64,000 nucleotides of DNA, from contig CAICTM010000180.1 of the NCBI GenBank assembly GCA_903772945.1, positions 1 to 64,000 of the forward strand. The letters are read 5' to 3'. The translations under genes were made by a program, and so were the position numbers. Every line of letters begins with the position of its first letter. The first letter of the stretch is position 1. The stretch comes from Seminavis robusta. Taxonomy: Eukaryota; Bacillariophyta; Bacillariophyceae; Naviculales; Naviculaceae. Positions 10,537-21,480 of this stretch are shown here, piece after piece. The notes beneath the pieces were generated by a model. It did no database searches. It saw nothing but the letters and a program-made list of their open reading frames with translations, and had not been told where the DNA came from.

Positions 10537-13322
10537 CTACTCAAATGTCACTCTCTGTATCTCCGGTCCTGTCGGTGTTGGACGGGGTGTTGGCAAGTCA
10601 CTCAGGCGCCCCTGATGGTCTGCTGTCTGTTCGGCCACTTCTGTCGATAATCTACTGGCGTCTGTGTCATTCCGCCCCTTAAGATGCATCTTGCGGACAC
10701 TGAGTGCTTTTGGTAACACCATCAACCCGCTGCTCGCTGCTGGGAAGCAAAATGTCAAAATCGAAAGCCCAATGTACCTCCCAGAAGGGTTACTTTCATT
10801 CAATATAATGACAATCGGATAGCTCACAAGCAGGACCAGAGTTTGGGTCAACATGAAGGCCAGGACCCACTTGGAATCAGAGTACATATCGTCCAGGCCA
10901 ATTGTTCTCCATGCCATGACGCCAGTTGCTGTGACCGTCGCTAGTTTCAGTACAAACAGTGCGGGGATGAGGTAGAACAAGCTAGCGGACTGACTTGTGC
11001 AAGCTCCAACGCTTTCCCCAGTGACTTCATCAATCTCAATGCGCCACCATCCAAATTCAGCCTTCACGGTGAAGATTATCAAGAAAATCAGCGTAATTAT
11101 GATGACCCCAGTTCCAGGCCACAATGCTCGCCACAACGCAAATGTGTTCTGGTTGTAACGAAGATATTGATTGGCCCGCCACAGCTTTTGGGGGGATAGT
11201 AAATGATAAGTAAGGGATTGGCGTCTCTGTTTCTTGCAGGTCCCAGAACAAAAAAAGCTCGTACCTTGTTAAAGATAACTATGTAAGTCCCAGTTCGCCC
11301 CAATTCATTCAACCAAACGAAAGCGACACAAGACCTATCCAGGGTCGTCTGGTCAAAGCCCCAGCTCTCATCAAATGCAGCCAGCAATATATTGAATGAG
11401 AGTATCCCAGAAGCAAAGCAAAGGGCATATAAGAAAGGTGGTTGAGCTGCCACAAGAATGGCATGGTGTCGATTGTTAACAATCCAAATGAATGAGATCC
11501 CCACAATGATCAACGAAATGGCAAAGAGTGTCAGTCCAAAGGCTCTAGCTGCAACTGCGATGTAGTGCTGATTGGGCTCATCTCGCAAAAGTGCTGGCGG
11601 AGAATCGCTTCCATTCAGGAAACACATCTTGCCTTTGTCACCGTCGACCCATTTGCCGCGAGTTGGATCGATGCTTTCGACGTAGGTTACAGCCAATCTG
11701 AATGCAAGCAAAATCATGCAAAGACAATAATGGATAAACAAGGCCTTGTGAGTTTCCAGTTCACCAAAGAAAGCCTTACCAGCAAACCTACCCATCTCGT
11801 TCTCCAGTTGGACATAAGGTGGACACTGAAAAAGGGACAGTCTCTCCTATTCTACTCCCAGGATTCAGTCCATTGTTGTTATTGAACTGGATAAGCCCTG
11901 TCGTTCCACTAAAGATGAGGGATCGAATGGCTTTCAAATGCTCTTCTCCATCCATGATTGTTGTTGATGTGCCGTTCCTACTGCCATCATTTGTAGTAGT
12001 GGAAAGGCATGCCCCAAGGCCGATACTCATGACAGCATCATACATGAAACCTGCCCCAGGAATCATCTCTGATGATAACTTTGTTCTCAAAGTTTGAAGT
12101 GGGTGTGAATCATTGACTACCTCCAGAAGAATTTCTGTGGCATTCAAGACAGAAACATCAGGCATCAATTCCAAAACCCGTTGATAAAAGGCAGCATCCA
12201 ATTGCTCTAAATAAACTTGGAAATCAACGTGATTCAGATCATAACCATCGTATGCCAACAAGTGAGGAGATCCTTGTAGAAAAGAAGCATTGTGTTTGTT
12301 GATTGCGCTTTGAAGAAAGACTTGCATTTGTTGACTATTGGGTGAAGTGGACCCCTCTCTGATCACCCAAAAGTGTTTTCCCTGATCTAGACCAGCCTTT
12401 GCGACAGCCGGACCCAACTCAACCGCATCCGCATGCAATATGTTGGCCAGCAAGACAATGGTTCTAAATCCACTCTCCTTGACTTGTGCTACTGCTGTCT
12501 GTATATCACTCTGCTGTTCCCAGAACTCTCTGTACTCATCCGCTTGAATCATGTAGTTTGGAGTGTAACTGAACATTAGGACTTGATCAAATCCTTTTTC
12601 CTCTAGTACTTTTCTCAGCACAGCAGCATTTTGTAAATTGGAAAGGTTGGAACAGTATAGAACAGCAATGTAGTTGGTCCGCTTCATATGCTGGAGATAG
12701 GTTCCCACAAATTGCATATTGCTGTAGGAATCGGCATTCACGTGGGAAAAGAATGGATTTCTTTTTGGCAGCAGTAAATCATAGTCAAGTGATTTGTGTG
12801 CCACCAAGGGAGATTTTAGCCCTGTTGCCAATACACTCAATTCCAGGGCAGGGATTTCGTTGAATGGCCCTGCAATGGCATCAGGCGGGGGACTACCCCC
12901 ATGCATCAGCTGTTCTATGACTGACTCCATGGCGGCATGGCTGTTTACCCCGGTGTCAACGGCACGAAGCTGCTCTTCATGGAACTTGATGGTGCAATTG
13001 TGGGTATACCGATCCATGTCTCTGATGATAGAAGCGTTGCGAGAATTGAAGTGATCAACAGCCAATCGAGCCGCTGCCAAATGGAAAAATCCAGGGTCCA
13101 GTTCTTCCTGACCACTGCAACAAGCAAATTGAGAAGAAAGGGAAGTGAGATTCGTAGCCAAATCACTCATGGCATGAAGCCAATGCGTAATGCCAGGGAT
13201 ACTCACTCTTGACTGAGAGGGACGGCAATCAAAAGAGACAAGGTCCCATTGTGCCCGCGAAGCCTCGCAACAATAGGGTTTGCGGCACAGACGAAGAGGA
13301 GCAAAAGAATGAACCACAACAT
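10537..13322 (-). CDS. Class C GPCR, GABA-B receptor-like (four exons)
   Basis: My model has exons 13322-13207, 13114-11792, 11697-11265 and 11184-10537, with introns of 92, 94 and 80 bp, all GT-AG and in phase (2, 2, 0), giving 839 residues. The ATG at 13322 opens a signal peptide (MLWFILLLLFVCAA...) ending near ANPIVA. A periplasmic-binding ligand domain follows (about 40-470): LDPGFFHLAAARLAVDHFN, a DAIAGPFNE(I)P hinge and TNYIAVLYCSNL. A seven-helix domain spans about 480-780, including ALCFASGILSFNI and an FNK-LWRANQYLRYNQ intracellular stretch typical of GABA-B-like receptors. The tail is Pro/Thr-rich. This puts it at the plasma membrane as a small-ligand sensor signalling through G proteins. 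The ligand is unknown; GABA binding should not be assumed. Confidence 0.85.
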
Positions 13323-14160
13323 CAAACCTGTTGCTCTTTGGAGTGCTTTTGTAGCGACGGTTTGAGGTGGGGATTAGGATGTCAAGGGTGGGTAACTTCC
13401 ATACTCTAAAACCCCCTTTCTCATTGAGGTAAGAGGTGGGGATGTCAAGCTGGCTAGCTACCTGGTGGTAGCTATTTTAAAATAGCAAGGGTGCACCTGT
13501 TCAATGTTAGGTGCGCTTGCTAGCTAGCTAGCTAGATCTAGCTTGCTTGCTCATTGCGGTCGTTTACGGCCACACCGATGAACATTAACCTTAACTACAA
13601 ATGATCCTCGCGGTGCGCATGCGTACTGCCGTGGAGGTTGCCTTGAGGGAAAATCACGCAGCTTTTCCTCCCGTTACAACTCATTGCTGGAAGGTCCAGC
13701 TATGTTTAGCAGCTTGCTATCCCCTGTTACAACTCATTGCTGTACAGGTCCAGCTATGCATAGCAGCTAGCTATCCAGCTATCCATCTAGCATCTACACT
13801 GTAGCTAGCTGGACAGCTATCCAGCTAGCTACAGTGTAGAGATACAGCTATCCAGCTGGCTACAGCCAGGCAATCGCGGATACTAATGGTAAGCATGTGT
13901 GCACAATTCTGTTGCGTTGGCATTGGCTGGTTGGCTTCTTGTTGCCAAACTACTGGGAACTCCGAATAGGCCTCTGTTTACCGGTACCGGTAGCTCGGAG
14001 GAGAAATCGGGCCACGGTTAGAATAATTCTGGCCCTCGTGTCAGCAAATGAGAGCAAGAGGCAGTGCATTGGATATTTCCCTTCTGAATTTAGGTTGAGA
14101 TCGAGTCGAATTGATTGTTGTCTCTCCGCACACACAAACCTAAATTCAAGGAAAATCTCC
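13323..14160. other. Gene-free stretch with tandem repeats
   Basis: The GPCR promoter lies at its left edge. Blocks of GCTAGC (13445-13535, 13765-13870) and a two-copy tandem repeat of about 65 bp (CGTTACAACTCATTGCTG... at 13671-13780) fill much of it. No gene is visible. Confidence 0.5.
13671..13780. repeat. Two-copy tandem repeat, about 65 bp unit
   Basis: Two imperfect copies each contain GTTACAACTCATTGCTG, then GGTCCAGCTATG and TAGCAGC. The second runs into a GCTAGC/CAGCTATCC palindromic cluster that continues to 13870. Confidence 0.6.
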
Positions 14161-14953
14161 TCAATTGCGATGATGCTTGGCATTGCCAGCCAGAAACAAA
14201 AGACTTGCAGTGGCTGCCACGGCCCCCACTACCATCCCTGTACCCAGCCACAAGATGGCTCCAGCAGTTGTCGTTTTGGTGGCTTCGCCGAGATCAGCTG
14301 GTACAAGCCGCTGAAGTTGTCCAATGCTACTTGATACATCATCCTTGTTTCCACAATTTGCCACCAGTTCATTTTGCAGTTGGACCAGTCGTCGATAGGG
14401 GTGATAATACCAGCATTGAAACTTGCCCTCCCAGAATTCCAAAATGATGGTATCTTCCAAGAAGTGTAGGATGTGAGGGAAAAAGCTGTCCACAGTAAAG
14501 AATTCGCCAGCTTCATAGACTGTCTTTTTGGTTCCTTCTTTTTGCAGTAACCAGACTTCGACCTTGCCACTGATGACAAAGCCAAATGTCTTGTGATTGT
14601 GCAGGTAGCCTGATCTCATGACATCCTTCTTGCTGAATAGCATATTGATCCGCTTGCCGCCGACTCGCAATCGATGAATTTCTCCACGATCGTCAACAAA
14701 GATGGAAGGAACTGGGCTGTTGGCAATTCGGCCAGGTCCTTCGCTCACATGAGGACTCTCTAGGACTTTGTTAGTACCAACATCCACGGTTTCTTTATGC
14801 GAGGAAGCGAAAGGGAAAGTATGATATTATTGATGAGCGAGCTGCAATACATTTTACACATCTCAAAGACATTTTGTTGCATCCTTCCTTACCTGCTACT
14901 GTGATATCCAAAAGGGGCACATCACTTTTTTTGCTTTCATCGCAGGACTTCAT
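14161..14953 (-). CDS. Cupin-like protein with C-terminal membrane anchor (two exons)
   Basis: Exon 1 is 14953-14893 (ATG AAG TCC...), the intron 14793-14892 (100 bp, GTAAGG..AAAG, phase 1) and exon 2 14792-14161, giving 230 residues. Residues 40-150 fit a cupin/RmlC-like barrel: LHNHKTFGFVISGKVEVWLL is a typical cupin 1 strand pair, and EAGEFFTVDSFFPHILHFLEDTIILEFWEG resembles the second half. His residues at LHNH and PHILH are candidate metal ligands. The C-terminus has a hydrophobic helix (TAGAILWLGTGMVVGAVAATASLLFLAG) followed by a basic end, so it looks like a tail-anchored protein. No substrate can be named. Without the first exon the gene would have no ATG start. Confidence 0.65.
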
Positions 14954-15766
14954 GGTCGCACCTCTTGAGGTAAGGTAGAAGGATTCAACAGCTGAAGGGG
15001 GGCGGACTACTGGTAGCAGCAAGCGAGGATACAACTAACCGCAATACGCAATCTGCGTGCTGCTGAGGAGCTATTGGTAATAGTGGACTACTCCCTCCTT
15101 CGCACTCTTGAGAGAGTTTTATGAAGGAACTTCGGAGAGTACGGAAGTGATCGATGGGTGGTTCTTCGTCAAAATGGGTCAAAATGGATCTTCGATTCGA
15201 TTCGATTCGATTCGATTCATTCGACGGCGGGTTCTCGAATCGAAACCTCAAGAAGCGCAATAAATCTCCAAATACCGCGCAACGGTACCAGCGACATCAC
15301 AAATGAAGAAAATCTCCCTGCCAGAGTCAAATAGATCTACGATGTAGCTCTAGAATGGCAGCACCAATCTGAGTACTGTGTCGGTCAAGGTCGGTGGGTA
15401 AGAAGTGTACGGGTACGAATGAGGAATCTCTAGCTAGATCTACCGGTCAGGCATTACCTGACAAAGACTGAGAACGCAACGTGTTCCATTGTTTTGGTTC
15501 TCTTATGGCTCCCGGTACATGTGAAGGACATCGTGGAATCCTTCCTTACCGTACCGCATGACTGCTGCAAGGAAGGAGCCATTTCGGAAGAGCCAGGAAA
15601 CGAACTGCAACGGACGTCAATGCTGATAGTGACGCTCAGGTCGGCGACGGATGATGCCCAACCGGTATGGTATCCCCCCGGAACCGGTGTCATCTCATAT
15701 GCCTAGTAGTGTATTGTGTAAGTGCTAGCTACCGGTAGCTTGCTAGCGCCTTTGATCAGCTATAAG
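14954..15766. other. Gene-free stretch
   Basis: It contains the cupin-like gene's promoter and an ATTCG pentamer microsatellite at 15190-15220. Frames at 15454-15706 on both strands carry no recognisable domain. Confidence 0.45.
15190..15220. repeat. (ATTCG)n microsatellite
   Basis: Five or so near-perfect ATTCG pentamers. The same pentamer recurs at 44260-44290 and 44805-44850. Confidence 0.8.
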
Positions 15767-17938
15767 CTAAATGAACATGTTGGAAGCTGCCGCAGGGGAT
15801 CTGCGATGTCGTCCCTGAGGTTTGCTGCTGCTGCCTGCTGAGTCGTTTCCCGTTGTCCCGTCCATCGAAATGATGGTGTTGGCAGAGTCTTCCGCAAACC
15901 GTACCGATGGTTTTGCCCCGCCCATTTCTTCATCCATATCATCATCCGACATTGCTGCTGTAGTGATATTAATGCTGTTCTCAAAGTCGGGAGGATCCTG
16001 CTGCTTGTCGCCTGGAGGTGGTGTTTCCTCGGACAATGAAGATTGTATCATCAGTTCTTCTGGTTGTTTGCTGAACGTAGTATTCACAGTGGTGTCAAAC
16101 ACAATAATCTCCTCCTCCAAATTAATATTGTCGTCTGATGTTGATTTGTTGGTGTCACCCGCACCACTCCCTGAAAAGGAAGATGCTCGACCAAAGCTCT
16201 TCATTTTCCGCAACGATCGTGCCCGCCGCAACAAAATGGTGACGGTATCCTCCCGATCCTGTTCCATTTGATTTTCCACCATGTCTCGACTGAGGAATAG
16301 TTGTGGAATGCCCCATGAAGTGGGGTATTGTCGATTGTCCGACAAGTTATTGATGAATACCGAGCACAAAATGGCGATCAGGTTGGCAATCAGAGTGGAC
16401 AGCATGTTTCCAAAACCCCACGTGCCACTGGCAAAGATGTAGGCATTGGCCGCCGCCGGTGGATTGACGACTCCCACCTTGGCCATGGCTCCAATGGCCA
16501 GAGCACATGCCAAGGATTGTTGGAACCATGGAGCCAACTTGAGTTGTGCGCATAGCAACGCCATCAGCATGGATACGACCTGTCCCTGTAAGACCATGCG
16601 GGGTTGTGCCGCCGGTGCCGCCGTCAACCCAAACTGCAAAGCGAGGAGGGCCGCCATGGATCCCATTGGAATTTGGTAGTGTGTCCCCACCTTGTTAAGA
16701 AATAGTTCATTGACAATGGACACTGCGACCATGGAAAGTAGGACTCCCATGGACGTGAATCCTGACATTTCCCAGGTAAAGGTGGGTGGTGCTTGAGTGG
16801 CCGCCCCCTTGAATTTGGAAATGGATTGTTTACTTTTTCGTGTCAGGAACGTGACGGCTTGTTGGGTCCAGCTCGTTTTGGTAGTCGTGGTGACTTCTTG
16901 GATTTGATCATTTGGATCCAGCTCGGTGGTGGTGTTGTTGTTGAATTGATGGTGGTGCTGTTGTTGATTGTCCCAATCGTATTTTCCCTTGGAAATGGAT
17001 TCGAAATCGGCTCCATTTCGAATGAGAAAGAGGATTGCCCGCTTGACCTTGCGAAAGTTTCGATCGACTTGGCATTGTCGTCTCGCAATGGCGTTTCTTC
17101 TGGGTATTCTCAGTGCGAGACACGATCCGACAAAGTCCGATGCTGCCGTGAGATAGGTGGTATTGGTAGGATCTTGTAGTTTGGGCACGTTGGTTCCCTC
17201 TCGTGCATAATATACGACAATGCCTTCTTGTCCTTGAATACTAAAGGGGACTCCACCGGTCCATTTGAGATCCGTGGACGATGCCAGTACTTGCAAGCGT
17301 CGATTGGGCGGCTGGTCTGGATCATTGGCAAGTGCCTTGAGGTCCCTCCATGCAATACGCTGTCCACCCAAATACTGGTTATTGCCATTATGATTGTTGT
17401 CGTCGCTAAAGATTTGTGCCAAAAAGGTACTGTCCAAGAGCGCCGAACTATTTCCCCCACCACCGCTTTTTCGACTGCGCCGTGTCCCATGACCTCCTCC
17501 TCCTCCATGATGATGATCCCGTCCGGTGGTTCGTAAATCACTCCACAGCACTCCCGGCACACCGACACCTGGACTCAATGCCGGCGGCGCAATATAATCG
17601 TGACTTTTGGCATCGACAAATTGACAAAAGACGGCCGTATCGAATTGCCAATAGGGATCAATCCACCATCCTCCTTCGGGGCGTGTGAGTTTGGATGTCA
17701 TGGGATTCCAGACCCATACTTCGACCATTTGGGTTCCGTAGGCGAATTGACAGGCATCTTGGAGTGTTCTGTGCAATAAATCTTGATCTTGTTGTTCTTG
17801 ACGAATGCGACGAATGGAACGCACCGAACGGCCTTTGAGTTTCGTCGAGAATTTGGAGTCTTCTTGTAGAGCACTGTTGTCCAAGTTGAACGACGAGTTC
17901 ATGCGACGCAGTTGCGTCAAACTGTTTTGCAGACTCAT
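15767..17938 (-). CDS. HPP-family membrane protein with N-terminal GAF-like domain
   Basis: 723 residues in one exon, ATG at 17938. Residues 45-300 resemble a GAF sensor domain: LLHRTLQDACQFAYGTQMVEVWVW opens it, SPGVGVPGVLWSDLR matches the usual G-x-G-x-x-G-x-W turn, and GGVPFSIQGQEGIVVYYA matches the late strand pair. Residues 385-550 hold four or five hydrophobic helices of the HPP type (PMGSMAALLALQFGL, AAQPRMVLQGQVVSML, VGVVNPPAAANAYIFASG). Plant and cyanobacterial HPP proteins include nitrite transporters of the plastid envelope or cell membrane; a role in this fused form is unknown. The C-terminal 170 residues are acidic and disordered. The start is 122 bp from the divergent LRR gene. 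Confidence 0.8.
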   Translation of the reverse strand: MSLQNSLTQLRRMNSSFNLDNSALQEDSKFSTKLKGRSVRSIRRIRQEQQDQDLLHRTLQDACQFAYGTQMVEVWVWNPMTSKLTRPEGGWWIDPYWQFDTAVFCQFVDAKSHDYIAPPALSPGVGVPGVLWSDLRTTGRDHHHGGGGGHGTRRSRKSGGGGNSSALLDSTFLAQIFSDDNNHNGNNQYLGGQRIAWRDLKALANDPDQPPNRRLQVLASSTDLKWTGGVPFSIQGQEGIVVYYAREGTNVPKLQDPTNTTYLTAASDFVGSCLALRIPRRNAIARRQCQVDRNFRKVKRAILFLIRNGADFESISKGKYDWDNQQQHHHQFNNNTTTELDPNDQIQEVTTTTKTSWTQQAVTFLTRKSKQSISKFKGAATQAPPTFTWEMSGFTSMGVLLSMVAVSIVNELFLNKVGTHYQIPMGSMAALLALQFGLTAAPAAQPRMVLQGQVVSMLMALLCAQLKLAPWFQQSLACALAIGAMAKVGVVNPPAAANAYIFASGTWGFGNMLSTLIANLIAILCSVFINNLSDNRQYPTSWGIPQLFLSRDMVENQMEQDREDTVTILLRRARSLRKMKSFGRASSFSGSGAGDTNKSTSDDNINLEEEIIVFDTTVNTTFSKQPEELMIQSSLSEETPPPGDKQQDPPDFENSINITTAAMSDDDMDEEMGGAKPSVRFAEDSANTIISMDGTTGNDSAGSSSKPQGRHRRSPAAASNMFI

Positions 17939-18060
17939 GGTTAGAGCTAACTGGGAGTACTGTCAACTTTAGAAGGAAGGATTAGCAATGCGGTTTCAAT
18001 GCCAAAGAAGACGATGGATTGCCACATCTCACAGCTCCCAACGATCTCCCAACAAGCAAG
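17939..18060. promoter_or_regulatory. Divergent 122 bp promoter between HPP and LRR genes
   Basis: The ATG of the HPP gene (minus, 17938) and the chosen ATG of the LRR gene (plus, 18061) face away from each other with only 122 bp between. Any promoter for either must sit in or overlap this stretch. I see no unambiguous TATA box. Confidence 0.5.
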
Positions 18061-20739
18061 ATGATGAGTGCCAGCAACGGCCCCATCTTGGCCATTGTTG
18101 AGGCCATTGTGGAGGCTTCCGCGAGGGAAAGAATGGGAGATGTTCCGGAACTTTTCAAACAACGGCGCAAATACAACAGTTTGTCCGAAACGCCAGCAGA
18201 GCGGCTTAAACATCTGTTTACGAATAAAGCATTAACCCTAACCTCCCTTTTTCAAATCCGAATGGTACCCGGTGACGCCTCACTCCATTTCTCCTCGATT
18301 GATGCGAAAGATCGTCATCTGAAAGGAAAGACGACGATGATGAAGAACGACGATTCCGAAGCGACACTGCAAGCTAGGAACACGAGCAGTGTGGATCTAG
18401 AAGAAGATAATGACGATGACTACTTGATGGAAGATAGCAAGTCCATTGGAAGCAATGCGAGTGCTTGGAGAAAATGTGCGCCCATTCCGCCCATTCGGTG
18501 TACCAGCATCTACCGACAATCAGAACCATCGGATCTCATTCCGCCGCCACACAACAATAAAGAGACATCTCCCAAGGCACGTGTCGCCACAAAGAAACGA
18601 CGGCACTCGGCGAAATCACCGTCACCAGCATCTCGACGATCTTCTCGTCAAACAGAACAACAACAGAGGCATTCTCATGGTCATCATCATCGCAGCAGCA
18701 GCAGCAAACGGCATGGTCATCACAGCAGCCATCACCAGAAGCAGAGACAGTCTTCCGATAAACAACAGCAACAACAAGAAATTGTGTTTATCCCAGCATC
18801 CATATCCTCTTCACAACAACAACGACAGCGACAAGCAGACCTAGAAGCGCAATCCAGACGCAACATGGATTCTTCCTCCCGAAAACGGAACATGGAGTCG
18901 TCGTCACAGCGGCAATCCTCTAGACGAAGCTTATCGTCGTCACGTCAACCTTCCTCTTCGTCCAGACGGAACAACAATACATCAACAACGACGCAAGCAC
19001 CCAAACACGACAACGAAAATGGCATGAATAATAATACTGCAGACATGGATACATCGGCCAATCTGCGACAAATCCAAGCGGCACAAGCTGCCGAACGAGA
19101 TCGTCGATTCCGTATTACAATCTTGGGAAATATCGTGTTGGGAATTGTAGGATTGGTCTTTCTCCTCTACTTTATTTTTCGTGACAACAACAACAACAAC
19201 AACAGCAGCCATGTTACCGATCCACCGTCCGTTTCGCCCATCATAACGCTGGCTCCTACAACACTACAACAAGAAGAGAATCCTTGGAATCTACCACTCT
19301 CCACTTGGGAACGCGTTGTACAGGATCCCAAATCACCGCAGGCACAAGCCTACGAATGGATATTGGAGGATGTACAGTATTATGGAAAACTATACCTGCA
19401 TGACAACCCGTGGCGCGTTCATCAACGATTTGCCTTGGCCACTCTGTATTATGCGACCAACACTCATGGCAATTGGAAGCTGTCGGCATGGTTGGATCAC
19501 GAGGAACACGAATGCCATTGGCCCTCCACGACGGGACTTCATCCCTGTCCAGAAAATAGTAGTGACGACGACATTCCACCCGAACACTATACCCGATTGC
19601 ATTTGCCAAACAATGGATGCCAAGGGTCGCTTCCACCCGAAGTGTTTACCATGCTGCCCTTTCTGCAGACGATCAATCTCCGTCAAAACAAGGGGCTGCA
19701 GGGGACCATTGCCACGGAAATTGGAATGCTGCACGCGACCCTGTTTTTGGATATCTCCGAGACGCGTCTCTCTGGAAGTCTGCCCACCGAACTGTTTCTA
19801 TTGACGACCCTGAGACGAGTGGATTTCAGTAACAATCATCTTTCCGGAAGTTTGCCAACGGAAATTGGTTTGCTGGCAGAGTCTCTGGTGACCTTGGAGA
19901 TTTCGAACAATCAGTTTCACGGTTCACTGCCGCGAGAGATTGGGCAGTTGACGCGACTGGAAAAGCTCCATGTCCATCACAACCGACTCTGGCTTTCGAT
20001 TCCTACGTCGATTGGCAATCTACAGTCCTTGATCGACTTGCGATTTTCTCACAATTCGTTCATGGGCGCCATACCCAGCGAGATTGCCAACATGACGGCA
20101 TTGCAAAACTTGGTACTCGAACAAAACAACTTGACCTTTGCCATCCCAACACAACTGGGGCAACTCTCGGACACTCTGGAAACCTTTGTTGCAGGTGACA
20201 ACCAACTATCCGGTCAAATCCCGTCAGAGCTCGGTCTCTTGACCCGCCTCCACACTCTATCTGTGCAACGCAATCGACTAGTGGGAAGCATCCAGTCGGA
20301 AATTGGCCACATGTCGGCCCTGACGCAATGTTGGTTTCATTCCAATCCCCTACAAGGATCCCTTCCCGTGGCCATGGGGATGCTATCATCCTTGACGTCT
20401 CTGAATATAAATGACACCCTTGTGAGTGGAGTGATCCCGGAAGAGCTTTGTTCTCTAGATGAAATTGTCTTTGATTGTTCCAGCACTCTTTGTGGCTGCA
20501 GCGATTGTGCTTGTGACATGATGATGGCCAGCAGTGCCGGTGGTGGCAACAATTCCAATACTCGAAGCCCTGCTCCAGTAGTGGAAGAGGAAGGTAGTAT
20601 CATTGGAGCTGATGCTGCCTCAAACAATCACACGACAAATATCACGAACCTGGAAGAGCCAATAAACGAAGGCAGCCACGGCATTCTCTCGATTGGATGG
20701 ATTGAGTCTACGTTTGTGCCAGCCGGCGACGGGCTATAA
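18061..20739 (+). CDS. Membrane leucine-rich-repeat receptor-like protein
   Basis: 892 residues from the ATG at 18061; the open frame extends upstream to 18019 but without an ATG. Residues 1-340 form a long disordered region with His/Ser/Arg/Gln runs (HSHGHHHRSSSS). A single transmembrane helix at about 348-370 (ITILGNIVLGIVGLVFLLYF) is followed by an Asn run and a W/Y-rich module that often precedes diatom LRRs (WEDP-like: WERVVQDPKSPQAQAYEWIL). Nine or ten plant-type LRRs follow, at about 515-790 (pattern LxxLxxLxxLxLxxNxLxGxIPxEIG, e.g. LSGSLPTELFLLTTLRRVDF). A CSSTLCGCSDCAC cap follows at about 815-835. There is no kinase domain. The topology suggests cytosolic N-terminus and extracellular LRRs, so it could bind a ligand or wall component. 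Confidence 0.85.
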   Translation: MMSASNGPILAIVEAIVEASARERMGDVPELFKQRRKYNSLSETPAERLKHLFTNKALTLTSLFQIRMVPGDASLHFSSIDAKDRHLKGKTTMMKNDDSEATLQARNTSSVDLEEDNDDDYLMEDSKSIGSNASAWRKCAPIPPIRCTSIYRQSEPSDLIPPPHNNKETSPKARVATKKRRHSAKSPSPASRRSSRQTEQQQRHSHGHHHRSSSSKRHGHHSSHHQKQRQSSDKQQQQQEIVFIPASISSSQQQRQRQADLEAQSRRNMDSSSRKRNMESSSQRQSSRRSLSSSRQPSSSSRRNNNTSTTTQAPKHDNENGMNNNTADMDTSANLRQIQAAQAAERDRRFRITILGNIVLGIVGLVFLLYFIFRDNNNNNNSSHVTDPPSVSPIITLAPTTLQQEENPWNLPLSTWERVVQDPKSPQAQAYEWILEDVQYYGKLYLHDNPWRVHQRFALATLYYATNTHGNWKLSAWLDHEEHECHWPSTTGLHPCPENSSDDDIPPEHYTRLHLPNNGCQGSLPPEVFTMLPFLQTINLRQNKGLQGTIATEIGMLHATLFLDISETRLSGSLPTELFLLTTLRRVDFSNNHLSGSLPTEIGLLAESLVTLEISNNQFHGSLPREIGQLTRLEKLHVHHNRLWLSIPTSIGNLQSLIDLRFSHNSFMGAIPSEIANMTALQNLVLEQNNLTFAIPTQLGQLSDTLETFVAGDNQLSGQIPSELGLLTRLHTLSVQRNRLVGSIQSEIGHMSALTQCWFHSNPLQGSLPVAMGMLSSLTSLNINDTLVSGVIPEELCSLDEIVFDCSSTLCGCSDCACDMMMASSAGGGNNSNTRSPAPVVEEEGSIIGADAASNNHTTNITNLEEPINEGSHGILSIGWIESTFVPAGDGL

Positions 20740-21179
20740 GATGTTTGCTGGATGGAAATGGTGTCTGCTGCAACTCCTTTCAATCTCGGGCCGGAACTGA
20801 ACTTGGAGCAAACCCATCTCCACCACACCAGCTGGCGAGGGCTTGGCACAAGAAAGTCCATCTAAAGATATCCATGCTTAACTTTTTAAAGGCTGCATCT
20901 ACCTGTTTCCTCTCCATCCTCAGTAGCCAACTTTTCCTCTTCCTGCCCTTCTCCTGTATCTTCCTCTCCTTCCACTTCTTCACTTGCATCATTATCACTT
21001 GCATTGCAACTGCATGATACAGGAGGATTGTACAATAAACTACGGTGAATCAATGATGCGGAAGAGTGTGTGATGTCCCCATGTCCCCATACAAGGTAGA
21101 GTTAGGCCAGATTTAAGGGTCCATTCTACAGATTTAATAAAAGGGAATACTGTATAGTAGCAATGTATGCCCAGAAATA

Positions 21180-21480
21180 GAAAACTGGAAGGTCTGGCAA
21201 ATAATGAAATAGTTTAATTATGATGAATTGGTGATTAATGTGTTGAATGGTGATGAATTCATCACCAATTTGTTGAATAGTGATGAAAATGATGAATTTG
21301 TGATGACTGGTGATGAAAATTTGTACTGTTTTACTATAGAGATTATGAATATTGATGAAAATGATAAAACCATGATGAAATGTGATGAATGGTGATGAAT
21401 TCATCACCAATGTGATGAATAGTCTAGTGATGAATGGTGATGAAAATATTTTTAAAATTAATTAGTGATGAATTCAATTC
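21180..21480. repeat. AT-rich minisatellite of GATGAA units with internal palindromes
   Basis: Dozens of irregular copies of (G)TGATGAA(T/A) units. The perfect palindrome GGTGATGAATTCATCACC occurs twice (about 21249-21266 and 21393-21410), so single strands could fold back. It is flanked by ordinary intergenic DNA. Confidence 0.75.

Noticed and set aside
13207-13317. Start of the GPCR at 13317 in the unspliced frame
   Set aside because: Gives no signal peptide; the alternative frame from the ATG at 13322 with a canonical intron gives both a signal peptide and a smooth join.
18019-18060. Upstream extension of the LRR protein
   Set aside because: The open frame begins at a TTG; the first in-frame ATG is at 18061.
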